Assembly (NCBI RefSeq): GCF_026151205.1
Contig: NC_087074.1
Location: 2,170,001 to 2,234,000 of the forward strand
Length of the DNA: 64,000 nt
DNA from: Bolinopsis microptera
Lineage: Eukaryota > Ctenophora > Tentaculata > Lobata > Bolinopsidae
Reading direction: 5' to 3'
Numbering within the stretch: position 1 is the first letter of the stretch; every line of letters begins with the position of its first letter. Below are positions 12,501 to 22,541 of the stretch, one piece after another. The position numbers were made by a program, and so were the translations under genes. Below the pieces are notes generated by a model. That model saw only the letters and a program-made list of their open reading frames with translations. It was not told the DNA's origin and did no database searches.

Positions 12501-15500
12501 GTCAAACTGTTCAGCCATCTGTGGAGGAGGCACTCGTTTCAGAGAACGGAATTGTAAAAATACTGTAAATTCGAAATACTATACTGCTAGAGGTATGACA
12601 GTAAACAGTCGGTTTTGTGAAGGGAACATAACTCATGAACACGAGAACTGCAGCACACACTATTGCCCAAGTAACTTTCACAACTTTTCACTGACATAAT
12701 TTCAAATTATAAGTTTTACTTTCACCAACCTTAGTTTTACAAATCTATATGTGACCAGATTTTTTAAACATTTTTGAAGTTATAATTGTGATTGTGTCAA
12801 TAAAAAACTCGTTAAACCGTGCATGTTTTTCGTTTTGCTCCGAGAATCACGGTATAAACGTGACAAAGTTGCATATCAATTTGTGGCCAAACTAGGAAGC
12901 TGTTGGTTTATTTTGCCAAATGGGTCATTCAAACAAAGGGTAAAACATAAATTGTTGAATGACAAACAAATCGAACTGAGGCTGGAAAAATCGAATTTAA
13001 AAACTAAACCCTGTGTATTTGATATTCGTCTAAAACATTGACTTACTATTACAGATGAAGTCCAGTTTGCTCTTTACGGGTCAGATGGGAAACTGAGCAA
13101 TGGAAGCGCTGGAATAGTTTTGGCGAAAGTGCTAAACTGGGTTAGATTATTATTCGTCATTCCGTGAGGAAGGCCTGCAAATTATTGATATTGTATAATT
13201 GCTGTAGTCGTCTTTTTGGAAGCAAGGCCCCAAAAAAAACCTTTTAACTACTAGCTGTTATTGTCCACAGTTTCCCAAATAGGCGACCAAATAACTTTAC
13301 TCAATACGTTGCCTCAGCTTTAACCAACCGGCTAACAATTTTGCAAATCGTGTGTTATGGTACTCCAGAATCTGTATTAAACATTTCGGGAGAAACTCCA
13401 TCAGAAACCTGTTCATTCGGCTCGACGGCTCATACATTTTTCTTCGAAATTGTGAATGATTAAAATGCTTAAAGAGCTTATCAAGCACATGTCATCGTTT
13501 AAATTCAGTGCATTGCATTCATAATGTGAAATAGAGTAGACTCTCAAAGGTCCAATGCTCTAACTACATAATAACGAGGTGATCCACCCTGGCAAGAGCT
13601 GCAGGAGCTAGTCAGCTCGAGGGTGCAGTGACTTACTGATCAGGTCCGTACATCTGATCAAGTGGCACACTTACAGCGATGCAAGTAAGCTACTGATATA
13701 AGGGTAACCGAGATGCACAATGAGAAAATATTTTTCTTAAGAGTTTTCGAGAAAATAAATTGCCGAGCTCAGCATATTCTGATCGTATATTTGAGTATTT
13801 GGGACTGTGCACAATCCGATAGTGTAAATGATGAGACAGATCTTGGAAAATGTTTTTAAACTTCATGACTTAATGAGGCCATCAAGCCCAAATATGTTTT
13901 TTTTGATGTGTTTATGACGTTTAGAGATCAAATCCTGCAGCACTGTACAATAATTAATGATGTTCTCAAACCATTCTTGAGTTATTAACAAATATTTAAT
14001 AATGGATTGGTCGCCTTTTTGGAGACACTGATCGGTATCTATAATATTTCCAAAAGAATACTTGTTTTCTCGATTATAGTTCAAAAATAAAATTTGCACC
14101 CAAAGAAGGAGAAATAAATTGCGAATGAAACTTACGATTATAAACCTTTGTGAAATTTCGGTACAAACTGCTAAGGACTGTAAACCTTTCGTTAAAATGG
14201 AGCATTACCTACAATCAAATTTGTCTACCGTTTTTGTTTTCAGACTGTAACCGTCTCGCTGGCGGATTTTTCAGACCACAAAGCAGATGTCATATGCAGG
14301 GAGCTTGGTTACGACCATTCAGAGGACTGGTTCGGAGCAAAGGTCTCGTTTTTCAGAAAAGCCTGGTAAGTTACGCTTTGTTTAGAATTAGTGCATTCAC
14401 GAATTGTTGGACGATACTAATCTATACATTTCTATGAGAGCGAAGTAAAAGTGATCGTGAAAGCCAATTTTTGATTTAGGCTAATTATTCGTATTTGAAT
14501 TTAATCATCAAACGGTGCGACAGCTATTTAACTAGTAAAAACTATTTTTTAGTATTGTAATTTGTATCCATTAAAGATCAAGGTTTTAGGAGTCATCTTT
14601 GATATATCCTTTGTTATTTCGGTTGATATATCCTTTGTTATAAACATTTACAAGTCTAATGAAAAACGTGTGCTATTGGAACACCAATCAAGAGGCAATA
14701 ACGAGGAAAGGTGGCAAACCTTTTTACTGAATAATATTCCAGGTTTAAGGAAATCTCAACGGTCACAGAATCACACACCTCACAACATAACTTAGTATTA
14801 GTAAACTATCTAAACAACACGAGCGCGCATACCACAAAATAATTAAAAACAAGCCACATTCAACAAATATCTTAGTTACGAAAGCACTTCAAAATTAATA
14901 ATTACCGGCCACTTTTGAAATCAGAAAATTTTCACTGCCGGACCTGCTACTAGTTTACTGATAATACTCCTGGCCATCGCTCAATCAAAGCCTTATCAGC
15001 ACAACACGCACAATCCCATATCATCAACTTGATCTCAGCGCATCATAATAACAACCACGCGCACGGACTGTCACCGCTCACTTCAGACATACACACCCAC
15101 TTACCACTACACAGTAGTCAGTACCACACAGAGCTCAGCAATCAATTCTAAATTAAACGGCTAGCTGATTTTGATAAAATGACATCGTGACCTGGCGTGA
15201 TCAATTATTTTAATTGAAGTTCAACGGCTGCACCCCTTACTTTTTAACTAATGATAAGAGACGTATATATTAGGATATTTGTAATCTGATAAAATTTAAA
15301 GTTTTGGTGTGTGAATTAAAGCTTGGTGTGAGAATTAGTGTGGAAATAAAAGAGATATTTATTTAATTATATCATATATCTTAATACAGTAAGTATTATT
15401 ATTTTAACTACAGATTATATTATTTCAGTTAGTATCGACATGAATGTTACGATTGCAGTTTATTTTTATATTATATTGTACTCAATAAACCGGTTTCAAA

Positions 15501-18500
15501 GCCCTCGGGTCTTTAAAACAAGGTTTCTTGCTTGCAGGCAGGACCTACCACTACTCTTAAGGGTCCAAAATATAGCCCCTGTACCTATAAGCACGTATTA
15601 TAACATCCGAAACAACTGTTATGAATAATAATCTAGATTAAATGGAATAGTTCTAAAATCAAGAAGTTAAACTTAAACTAGTACAAACTTAAAAATTGTC
15701 AAGCAGATTAATCAATTGAACCCTTAAATGTATTTTTGATCATAGGTACGATAAATCGGTTGATGAACAAGAAAAGTTAATTTGGAACACGACGATAAGA
15801 GAGCGATGCGATATAAACAAGGATATGATAAAGCAATGAGTATCCTTAACTGTGATGGAGCTAAAATTTATCTTGGTTTCGAAATCTGTTCCTACTCCTT
15901 GGCGATCAGAGAGAAGAATGATAATAAGTATAACAGGAATACATATTATTCATTGGGACTTTTGTGCAATATACAACCCGGTAAGCATCTTACCGTATTT
16001 CTTTTTATTTGTTGTGTACAATATAATAATTATAAGCTTTAGCTCTATAGGATAGGAACATTGTAAACTTGACAGGTATTTTCATTCATTCTTAATTCAC
16101 TTATTATTGGAAAGGAATTAAAATTGATGTCATAACAAGATCACTTCAGAGAGTTGTACCATTACTGAACATAGGGGATTTCTGAAAAATGTTTGTCAAA
16201 TCGATGCATATTTTGAAGTTTTTGAATGCTTAGACTCTTCGGCATATTACGTATATTTGCCAATGAGGACACCTGATGGAATGTTAGATGTGTCATATCT
16301 GTCACTCAACAGTGTTTCAAAGATCTGTTCTGATGATCCACATGTATACCAAGGTTGTATCGCGATGGATTTGACTCCACCAACTAGACACATTTCGGGA
16401 CCATTTTGTGAGACGAATTTCTCAAAAGATATTAAGGGAAGGGTACCTAACATGTTCGACCTGTATGTCGATGCCATCCCTCCCCAAGATAACATTATCA
16501 TTAAATGTGATGGATTATGTGATGATAATCTGTGTCGTGATGAGGCATTGTGTAATGGCTATCGTTATGATTGGTTTTGTGATGGAAAACTAAGTGAACA
16601 TCATATATATATTTTCAAAACAGCTCACTTCCGTAGTATGTGTGATCGCATACTTCATTGCAAAGATCGTGAGGAAACGAAATCTTTCGATTCAATAATG
16701 GAAACCATGCAGATCACTAATGGACACCATGCAGAACAATGCAATTTTACCAGATGTTCTGCGCTCTTTACTCGTGGTGACTCTGTTGTAATCAATCAAT
16801 TGAGAAGGTATTCGCATGAATCATATTGCAAATTGTATATTGATCAAACCAATTGTACGGACCCAATGAGAGGAGTAGTGTCGTGTATGATTGACGGATA
16901 CCCATCTACGGTGTCTAAATTTGCCACCTGCGTTCAGAACCCAGGTTTGTGCGATGATGGGTTCGACAGCCTATGTTTGAGAACCACTCCCTCCTGTTAT
17001 GTCCATAAGCATCAATTTTGCGATGGAGTTTTGGACTGCTCCGATAAAAGTGATGAAACATCTATGATCTGTGATAGCATGACTTTGTCTAAATGTTCCC
17101 GCAGGTATCGTCATGAAACAGAAATTTCTATACCTATCTCTTGGCTGATGGACGGAATTAAAGACTGTTTAGACGGAGAGGACGAAACAGAGATGTGGCC
17201 AACATGTGGAGTCGGCAGCCTGTCTCGTTATGTGCCTGACAGTAGTAAATGCGAAGATGTTTACATATGCAGCCCTAGATCATACTATTTTGTAACATTC
17301 CAAGACCTATGTAACGGTCATGACATTTGCGATCATGCAAGAGTTTGTGGTCAGACTAGATCATCCGAACATGTTTTTACAAACCCCATTGCCACTGGAA
17401 TATCACAACCATTGGAATTTCTTACGCATTGTGTTGCCGGAGTGATCAAAAGTTTAGGTCACTACATATCACCATGCGTCCAAGAAGATTTCTTGCCTGT
17501 CTCAATTTTCGGACTCAACGGTATACCAACAATAGTTTTACCCAAGGCCATCGTAGACTGCAGAAAGGTTTTTGGAAAAGTTTACGTTTATCTTAGTTGC
17601 TCGGGAAAATGCAGAGATAAACCTTCTTGTCCATTGCGATCACTTAACCATGACTCTTGTTTGACTAATAACCAATACAAAGACAGGGTAATCACGATAG
17701 AGAATAAAAATCGACTAACTTTTTTGAAGAAAAACAGGAAAAGTGGGAAGTATCAAAATAATGTCTTTCTCTGCAAAAATGATAGATGCGTCAGTTATGA
17801 CAAGGTTTGCAACTTGATCGACGATTGTGGTGATAGCTCAGATGAAGATAATTGCATCAATAACTTTTTGTGTAAAACTTCAAAACGATTCATTACACGA
17901 TGCCAGAAATGTGATGGGAAAATAGATTGTGATGACTACACCGACGAGTGCAATGAGGACTGTACGAGAACAATTATTTCAGAACTCTCTCTCAAAGTAT
18001 TCAGTTGGGTTGTTGGTTGTGCAGCAGTTATACTAAACTCTGTCAAACTTTTCAAGAATCTTAAACACCTGGCCACCAGAGATTTCACATCGGCATTGAA
18101 CAATAAAGCTCTGACAACTGTCATCCATGTTGGGGATCTGATAACAGGATTGTACCTGTTAACCATTGCTACTTTGGATTCGCTCGTGTTTGCGAAATCT
18201 TATTGCAAAGAAAGATTTAATTGGTTATCCAGTGATGGGTGTGCTTTGTTGGGAGTGTTTAGTACTTTCGGTGGTCAAATATCCCTCTTTTCGATGACAA
18301 TTCTTAGCATTTTTAGAGCTATTGGAATCATCAAAGTCCAAAAAATGACATCCAAATATACATTTGCAAAAATGGTTGTCATTATCTTCATAATAGCAAT
18401 TGCGTCATTTGCTCTGGCTTATATCCCCTTAATGACCCGCTATGAGGACATATTCGTCAATGGCATGACTTACAATCCGAAAATCACGATATTTCCAGCA

Positions 18501-19517
18501 TTTGTCACCAAAGACACGCACATTAACAAGATAAGCATGTATTATGGAAGAATCGTTGGCTCTGAAATGTTCACTTGGGCAGAAATCAATAACTTGATAA
18601 ACAAAATGTTTTCAAACCAATATGGAGGTATAGGGAGACGTAAAATCCATTTTTATGGCAATGATGGTGTATGTCTCTTCAAATACTTTGTATCACAAGA
18701 AGACCCACAAAAGGCTTATGTATGGTCAAATCTAACCCTAAATTTTCTGTGTTTCACCATCATGTTTATCTGCTACAGTAAAGTTTTACTCTTTAAAAAG
18801 AGCTCAAAGCAACGAGCTAGAATATGCAATTATGAAAATCAAAATAGACGCTCAAGAGACAAAGAGGAGACCGACAATCACATAACCATCATAATTGCGA
18901 CAGACTTCTTTTGTTGGGTCCCTTTTATGTTGGTGTGTGCACTTCACTCTTTTGAATTAATGGATGCTACAGCCTTTTATCCAATATCTTCGATCGTGAT
19001 TCTACCAATAAACTCTGTGATAAACCCCATCCTATATCATAACTACATAACCCTAACAGCCAAGTTGATGCTAAACAAAGTCAGGTATTGGGTGTCTCTA
19101 TTTTACATGTGTTATATCAGAAAATGTGTATTATCCTTAAGGAAAGTAGGTATAACTATAAAACGGAAAAGACATGTAAAAAGAAACGTAGAAATGACTC
19201 CACAATCTGCTCTCAATACAAATGAGCCCCCAGTACAAGAAATGACTCCATTTAACAGAACTGTGAACAGGAAATTACATACTGGTTTGTACGAAAATGA
19301 TGATACTATGGAGTCTGTTTCAAAGTCAGATATCAGTAAAAAGAATGTTGCCACATTGAGTGATACAGAAATAGCAACTGAGTATTTTGAAAGATTCCAA
19401 AGAAAAGAAGATCTCGCAAGTAAATTTATTATTATGCGCAGGACATTAAAAAGTATTCCTGAAGAATGCGAAACATCTCAAAACGAGGATTCAAATTCAA
19501 GGAATATTGGAAATTGA
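9501..19517 (+). CDS. LDLa-TSP1-SRCR-LDLa seven-transmembrane receptor
   Basis: Eight exons: 9501-9678, 10013-10132, 12193-12312, 12458-12670, 13055-13140, 14244-14365, 15746-15980, 16150-19517; about 1,480 residues. Phases match at every junction except after exon 7, where a one-base frame break is needed. The order is an N-terminal hydrophobic segment (HIFFSLMNLLVGALMCWLF), two LDLa repeats, one thrombospondin type 1 repeat, one SRCR domain over three exons, further LDLa-type repeats, a rhodopsin-class 7TM domain and a long Ser/Thr-rich cytoplasmic tail. The role is presumably a plasma-membrane G-protein-coupled receptor with an adhesive or ligand-capturing ectodomain. Translation could start at 9501 or at the ATG at 9567, which sits just before the hydrophobic stretch; I prefer 9567. 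The 7TM part is paralogous to the minus-strand gene at 39778-53399. A possible AATAAA follows near 20074. Confidence 0.75.
10013..10132 (+). CDS. LDLa repeat exon 1 of the plus-strand receptor
   Basis: Reads RRCRQEGHIKCSNGDGC, then WLCDGFANCNDESDEDGCD. It has six cysteines and the calcium-binding D-x-x-D-E pattern (DESDE) of LDL-receptor class A modules. Both borders are phase 1, so the exon is symmetric and can be shuffled without changing frame. Confidence 0.85.
10518..10612. repeat. 49-bp tandem duplication with internal palindromes
   Basis: Two copies starting at 10521 and 10570, each rich in AGTAGCTACT and TAGCTAGTAGCTA palindromic motifs, in intron 2 of the plus-strand receptor gene. 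Confidence 0.8.
11390..11930. repeat. 78-bp minisatellite, about seven copies
   Basis: Copies start near 11391, 11469 and 11548, with some shorter units later. Each has two small inverted repeats, TGCTGGAACTTTGCCAGCA and TTGGTACGTGCCAA, and the direct element TTCAAGAAACTCAATAATA. Open reading frames on both strands here are products of the repetition. It lies in intron 2 of the plus-strand receptor gene. Confidence 0.9.
12193..12312 (+). CDS. LDLa repeat exon 2 of the plus-strand receptor
   Basis: Translates to EVRCPEGSSKCLNGRECIY, then GDLVCDGTAYDCADGSDEVDC, with six cysteines and the DGSDE acidic motif. It has the same length (120 bases) and the same phase-1 borders as the preceding LDLa exon, which suggests duplication of a single exon. 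Confidence 0.85.
12458..12670 (+). CDS. Thrombospondin type 1 repeat exon of the plus-strand receptor
   Basis: Begins DYDYERFSWSDFGSWSNCSA and continues ICGGGTRFRERNC, with the WxxWxxCS core, the CGGGxxxRxRxC strand and two later cysteines (ENCSTHYC), the hallmarks of TSP1 repeats. These modules usually bind glycosaminoglycans or other matrix components and often carry C-mannosyl tryptophan. Symmetric phase-1 exon. Confidence 0.88.
13055..15980 (+). CDS. SRCR domain exons 5-7 of the plus-strand receptor
   Basis: Exon 13055-13140 (FALYGSDGKLSNGSAGIVLAKVLNW) joins in phase 0 to 14244-14365 (TVTVSLADFSDHKADVICRE, then LGYDHSEDWFGAKVSFF), giving the first half of a scavenger-receptor cysteine-rich domain with its CRELGY core. 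Exon 15746-15980 supplies the second half. It starts in phase 2 as WYDKSVDEQEKLIWNTTIRE but reaches a stop at 15837-15839, while the typical ending (SILNCDGAKIYLGFE, later YYSLGLLCN) is in another frame that opens at about 15767. One indel between 15767 and 15839 restores both the domain and the phase-1 match to the next exon. Confidence 0.7.
16150..19517 (+). CDS. LDLa-rich ectodomain and 7TM domain in one exon
   Basis: The acceptor CACTTCAG at 16142-16149 gives phase 1, matching the preceding donor. The frame is then open to 19517 (1,122 residues). The ectodomain has LDLa-type repeats: CYVHKHQFCDGVLDCSDKSDE, CKNDRCVSYDKVCNLIDDCG and CQKCDGKIDCDDYTDEC. The 7TM domain spans about 17980-19080, with TM1 VFSWVVGCAAVILNSVKLF, TM3 ending SMTILSIFRAIGI (no DRY), the loop-2 cysteine motif FYGNDGVCLFKYFV, TM6 TDFFCWVPFMLVCALHS and TM7 PINSVINPILY. 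The cysteine motif and TM6 match the relaxin-receptor/GRL101 (LGR type C) branch, but no leucine-rich repeats are present. The tail of about 145 residues is rich in Ser, Thr and Glu. Confidence 0.85.
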
Positions 19518-20833
19518 AAAAGATAAAGAAAAAGGATCCCAATCATTTGCATCAAAAGATTTAGTATAATTATGTATTGTTTGAAAAGATTTATATAAAA
19601 TAATCTAGCGACTTGTGATAAAAATGAATTTATCAAAGAGCATGATATTGTTGCCGTAAAAAAGAAGAGAGGCGGAGAACGGTAGCACACCAGAGCAATC
19701 AGCAGCATTCTTTCAAAACGGTAGCACACCAGAAAAAAAAGATTTGATGCTGAAGCCTCTACTCTACATCGACAGAATAGGAATTTCAAAAATCGCTTTC
19801 ATCAAAGGAAGGACATATTCCAAATGAATATTCGTCAGCATAAATAGTTTTTAAAAAACATGAACAATTGTGAAACCAGTAGGTCTTTCCTCATTTTATT
19901 TCAACTGAACAAAGCACACAGCTATTTTATTTTAAAAACGGTTTTATGTTTTTTTATTTACTTGCTAAATACAGCTTTTGAGACGCGAAATTCAGAATTA
20001 TTTGATCGATACGATTATGCTAGTGAAACAAAGTTAGAAGAACTACTAATCTGTAATAGACTTGATGAAATTAAATAAAACGATTACTTTTTTGAAAGAT
20101 TATTAAAATTAAATTGAAACAATATCCCTTGTCTAATGACATGTTATTCAATTTGGTACAATTTGCACCGTTATCGTATTAACTTATTAACAATGTGCCA
20201 ACTCAAAGAAGCATATTTGAAATTAAGGAACTGTACTTCACCTTAAAGTGGAAAGTCTATATTTTAGAAACGAATTTTGGCCGTCATATCATACTGCCAT
20301 TCAACTCAAGGTAGATACATTTAACATATTTGAGTGAATAATTTAATGTGGTGTACTCACATAAACAACTTTATGTTAAATGATAAGGTTACTCTTTACT
20401 ATTGAGCTAAGAACTCTTTCAAGAGTATTAGTAATGGTCGTATATCTCATTACCAGGCTATTAGCACTGTTAAACGTTATGATAAAGTGGTTAAGGCGTA
20501 TTTAGTGGAACACTGAATAAACACATTCAGATTACCTGTAAATTTCAATTAATTAACAATTAATCGGAAATAGTTGGAATTTATCTTTAAGTTACAAGTT
20601 ATACACTGCAAACAAATCTCACGAGGATAAGATAAGCATTAACAAAACTAGGATGATGATTAATCACTCTACACTCGACAAAACCAAGGTATCATACACA
20701 AAAATTCTTGAAGCTTGAGGCTTCGTGACAAAAAAGCACTTTACGCGTTGTTTTAAAACACACATATAAAAATATTTCACACAAATAAAAATAGTTAAAA
20801 ACAATTAATTTCTGAACAAAAAAAGACAACTGG
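19518..20833. other. Tail-to-tail intergenic region between receptor and kinase genes
   Basis: The plus-strand receptor and the minus-strand type I receptor kinase converge here. It should hold both 3' untranslated regions. AT-rich, with no further gene or array recognised; AATAAA near 20074 could serve the plus-strand gene. Confidence 0.6.
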
Positions 20834-22541
20834 TTAATCCCAAGACTGAAACCCCTGGTCGCTGGCGTCAGTGAAGTAGCAACCTGAGTCGCGGACCCTC
20901 AGGAGACTGTCCAAGAGTCGCATGAGATCCTTTCTGATTCGCAGACTGGTTAATCTGGTGGTAGGGTCCTTATCCCAGCACTCACTGGTTATCCGGGACA
21001 GTTCGATCAGAGTCTGGTGTTTAGACCACGAGTCTGGAATAGGGGGACGTTTGCCCGTGTCCACTACCACCGCTGACATCTCCTCAATGGTAGGGTCGCA
21101 AGGTACGTCGTGTTGGAAGGGGTACTGGTACGGTTCTGTCCCTGGACTGACCCTCTGTCCAATCTCCCAGGCAACCAGACCGAACATGTAAATATCTGCC
21201 TGCCTCAGGCTCTGAAACGAGCTGAGGTTTATTGAAGAGTCCAAGATTTCAGGTGCCATATACCGCCGTGTCCCCACTTGGAAGTGGAATTTCTTCTTGT
21301 CCGGTAAATTATCGAAGAAGTCTGACCGGGCGGCTAGCCCAAAGTCCGCTATACAGCACTGAGATCCCTGACCAACTGATTTAATGAGAATGTTTTTTGA
21401 CTTGATGTCTCTGTGAGCGATGCTGGGTTTAGCGACGCTGGATCTGATCTCGGTGTGCAGGTAGTCAAGCCCTGCTGCCAGCGACAGGATCATCTGTAAA
21501 CTATCCTGGAAGAGAACACATTTTTAGACATTTAGCAGTATACAAAAATAATAATCACATACTCATAATAAACGATTAAAAAGAGGAAACTAGAAACATC
21601 CCTCATACAAGGAGTGTTTGGGACCACGTGATGCCCAAATAAGGAGCGACTGGTTCAATTGGTGAACCTTACCTGAACTGTTAACTGAGCATCCTGAAGG
21701 AAATCGTAAAGGGAACCTCTAGGGTGGAAATTTAGGACTAAATAGTATTCCATGTTGGCAACACAGTCCCGCTGGTCTGCGCCTGAAACACCAACATTAA
21801 CGTAAAATAATAACCTAGTAAAAATTGTAATATTGTAATACTCCACTTCATTAAATTACGATCGTAATCATACGCCAAGGAATCAGTGTCAATGCATAAG
21901 CTCCGTATCGTAAGTTGAAGTTACCTATGAAGGAGAGGATGTTCTCGTGTCGGAGCCAGTAACTCTGGTACATCTCCGCCTCATGCCACCAGCTCGCCTC
22001 TTCTCTATTGCTAAACACTTTTACTGCTACCTGTACCGAACATGGAAGTGTAAGTTTGAGTGGTTAACTTTACCAAGTAACGGAGTAACATAATATGCAG
22101 TGTCAGTCACAGGCAGCAGATAATCCGTTAAGAGATTTACTTCTCGTCCACCGGTACGGGAACAAAATTGCAAAATTAAGTTAATATTTTACGTTCTTGA
22201 TAATGATAATGATAAATATAATATTAATAATTAATAGTTAATATAATAAGATATGATTAATAATTAATAATTAATATAATAAGATATAATTAAAAATAAA
22301 TAATTAATATGATAAGATATATATTGATAATTAATATAATAAGATATAACTAATAATTAATAATTAATAACTTTTCACGTACTTGCCCACCAGCTCTCCA
22401 ACGTCCACGCCAAACTTCTCCGTATCTGCCCTTCCCTATTCGTTCACAGAATGTAATCTCTCGGATCAGGGTCTTCTCTATAAGTCGGGGGTTACCCGAT
22501 CCACTGGAGCATGAAGTCGTGAAGTCTTGCGAAGGAACACT
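20834..22541 (-). CDS. GS box and kinase domain exons of the type I receptor
   Basis: Exon 22541-22383 holds the GS segment and glycine loop. 22030-21925 carries [15 protein letters not shown] and the alpha-C helix glutamate (HEAEMYQ). 21782-21673 covers the L45 loop and hinge ([18 protein letters not shown]). 21505-20834 has the catalytic loop, DFG, activation segment and whole C-lobe ending DQGFQSWD. All catalytic residues are present. The activation-segment start reads ADFGLAAR where animal type I receptors normally have a DLG tripeptide. Confidence 0.92.

Noticed and set aside
15440-15628. Extra exon in the plus-strand receptor (acceptor TGCTTGCAG near 15537)
   Set aside because: The frames after that acceptor close quickly and the SRCR domain is already complete using 14365 to 15746; kept as intron.
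16120-16257. Taking the ATG at 16257 as the start of an intronless 7TM gene
   Set aside because: The frame is open upstream to 16150, the extra residues align with the paralogue, and a phase-1 acceptor links it to the SRCR exons.
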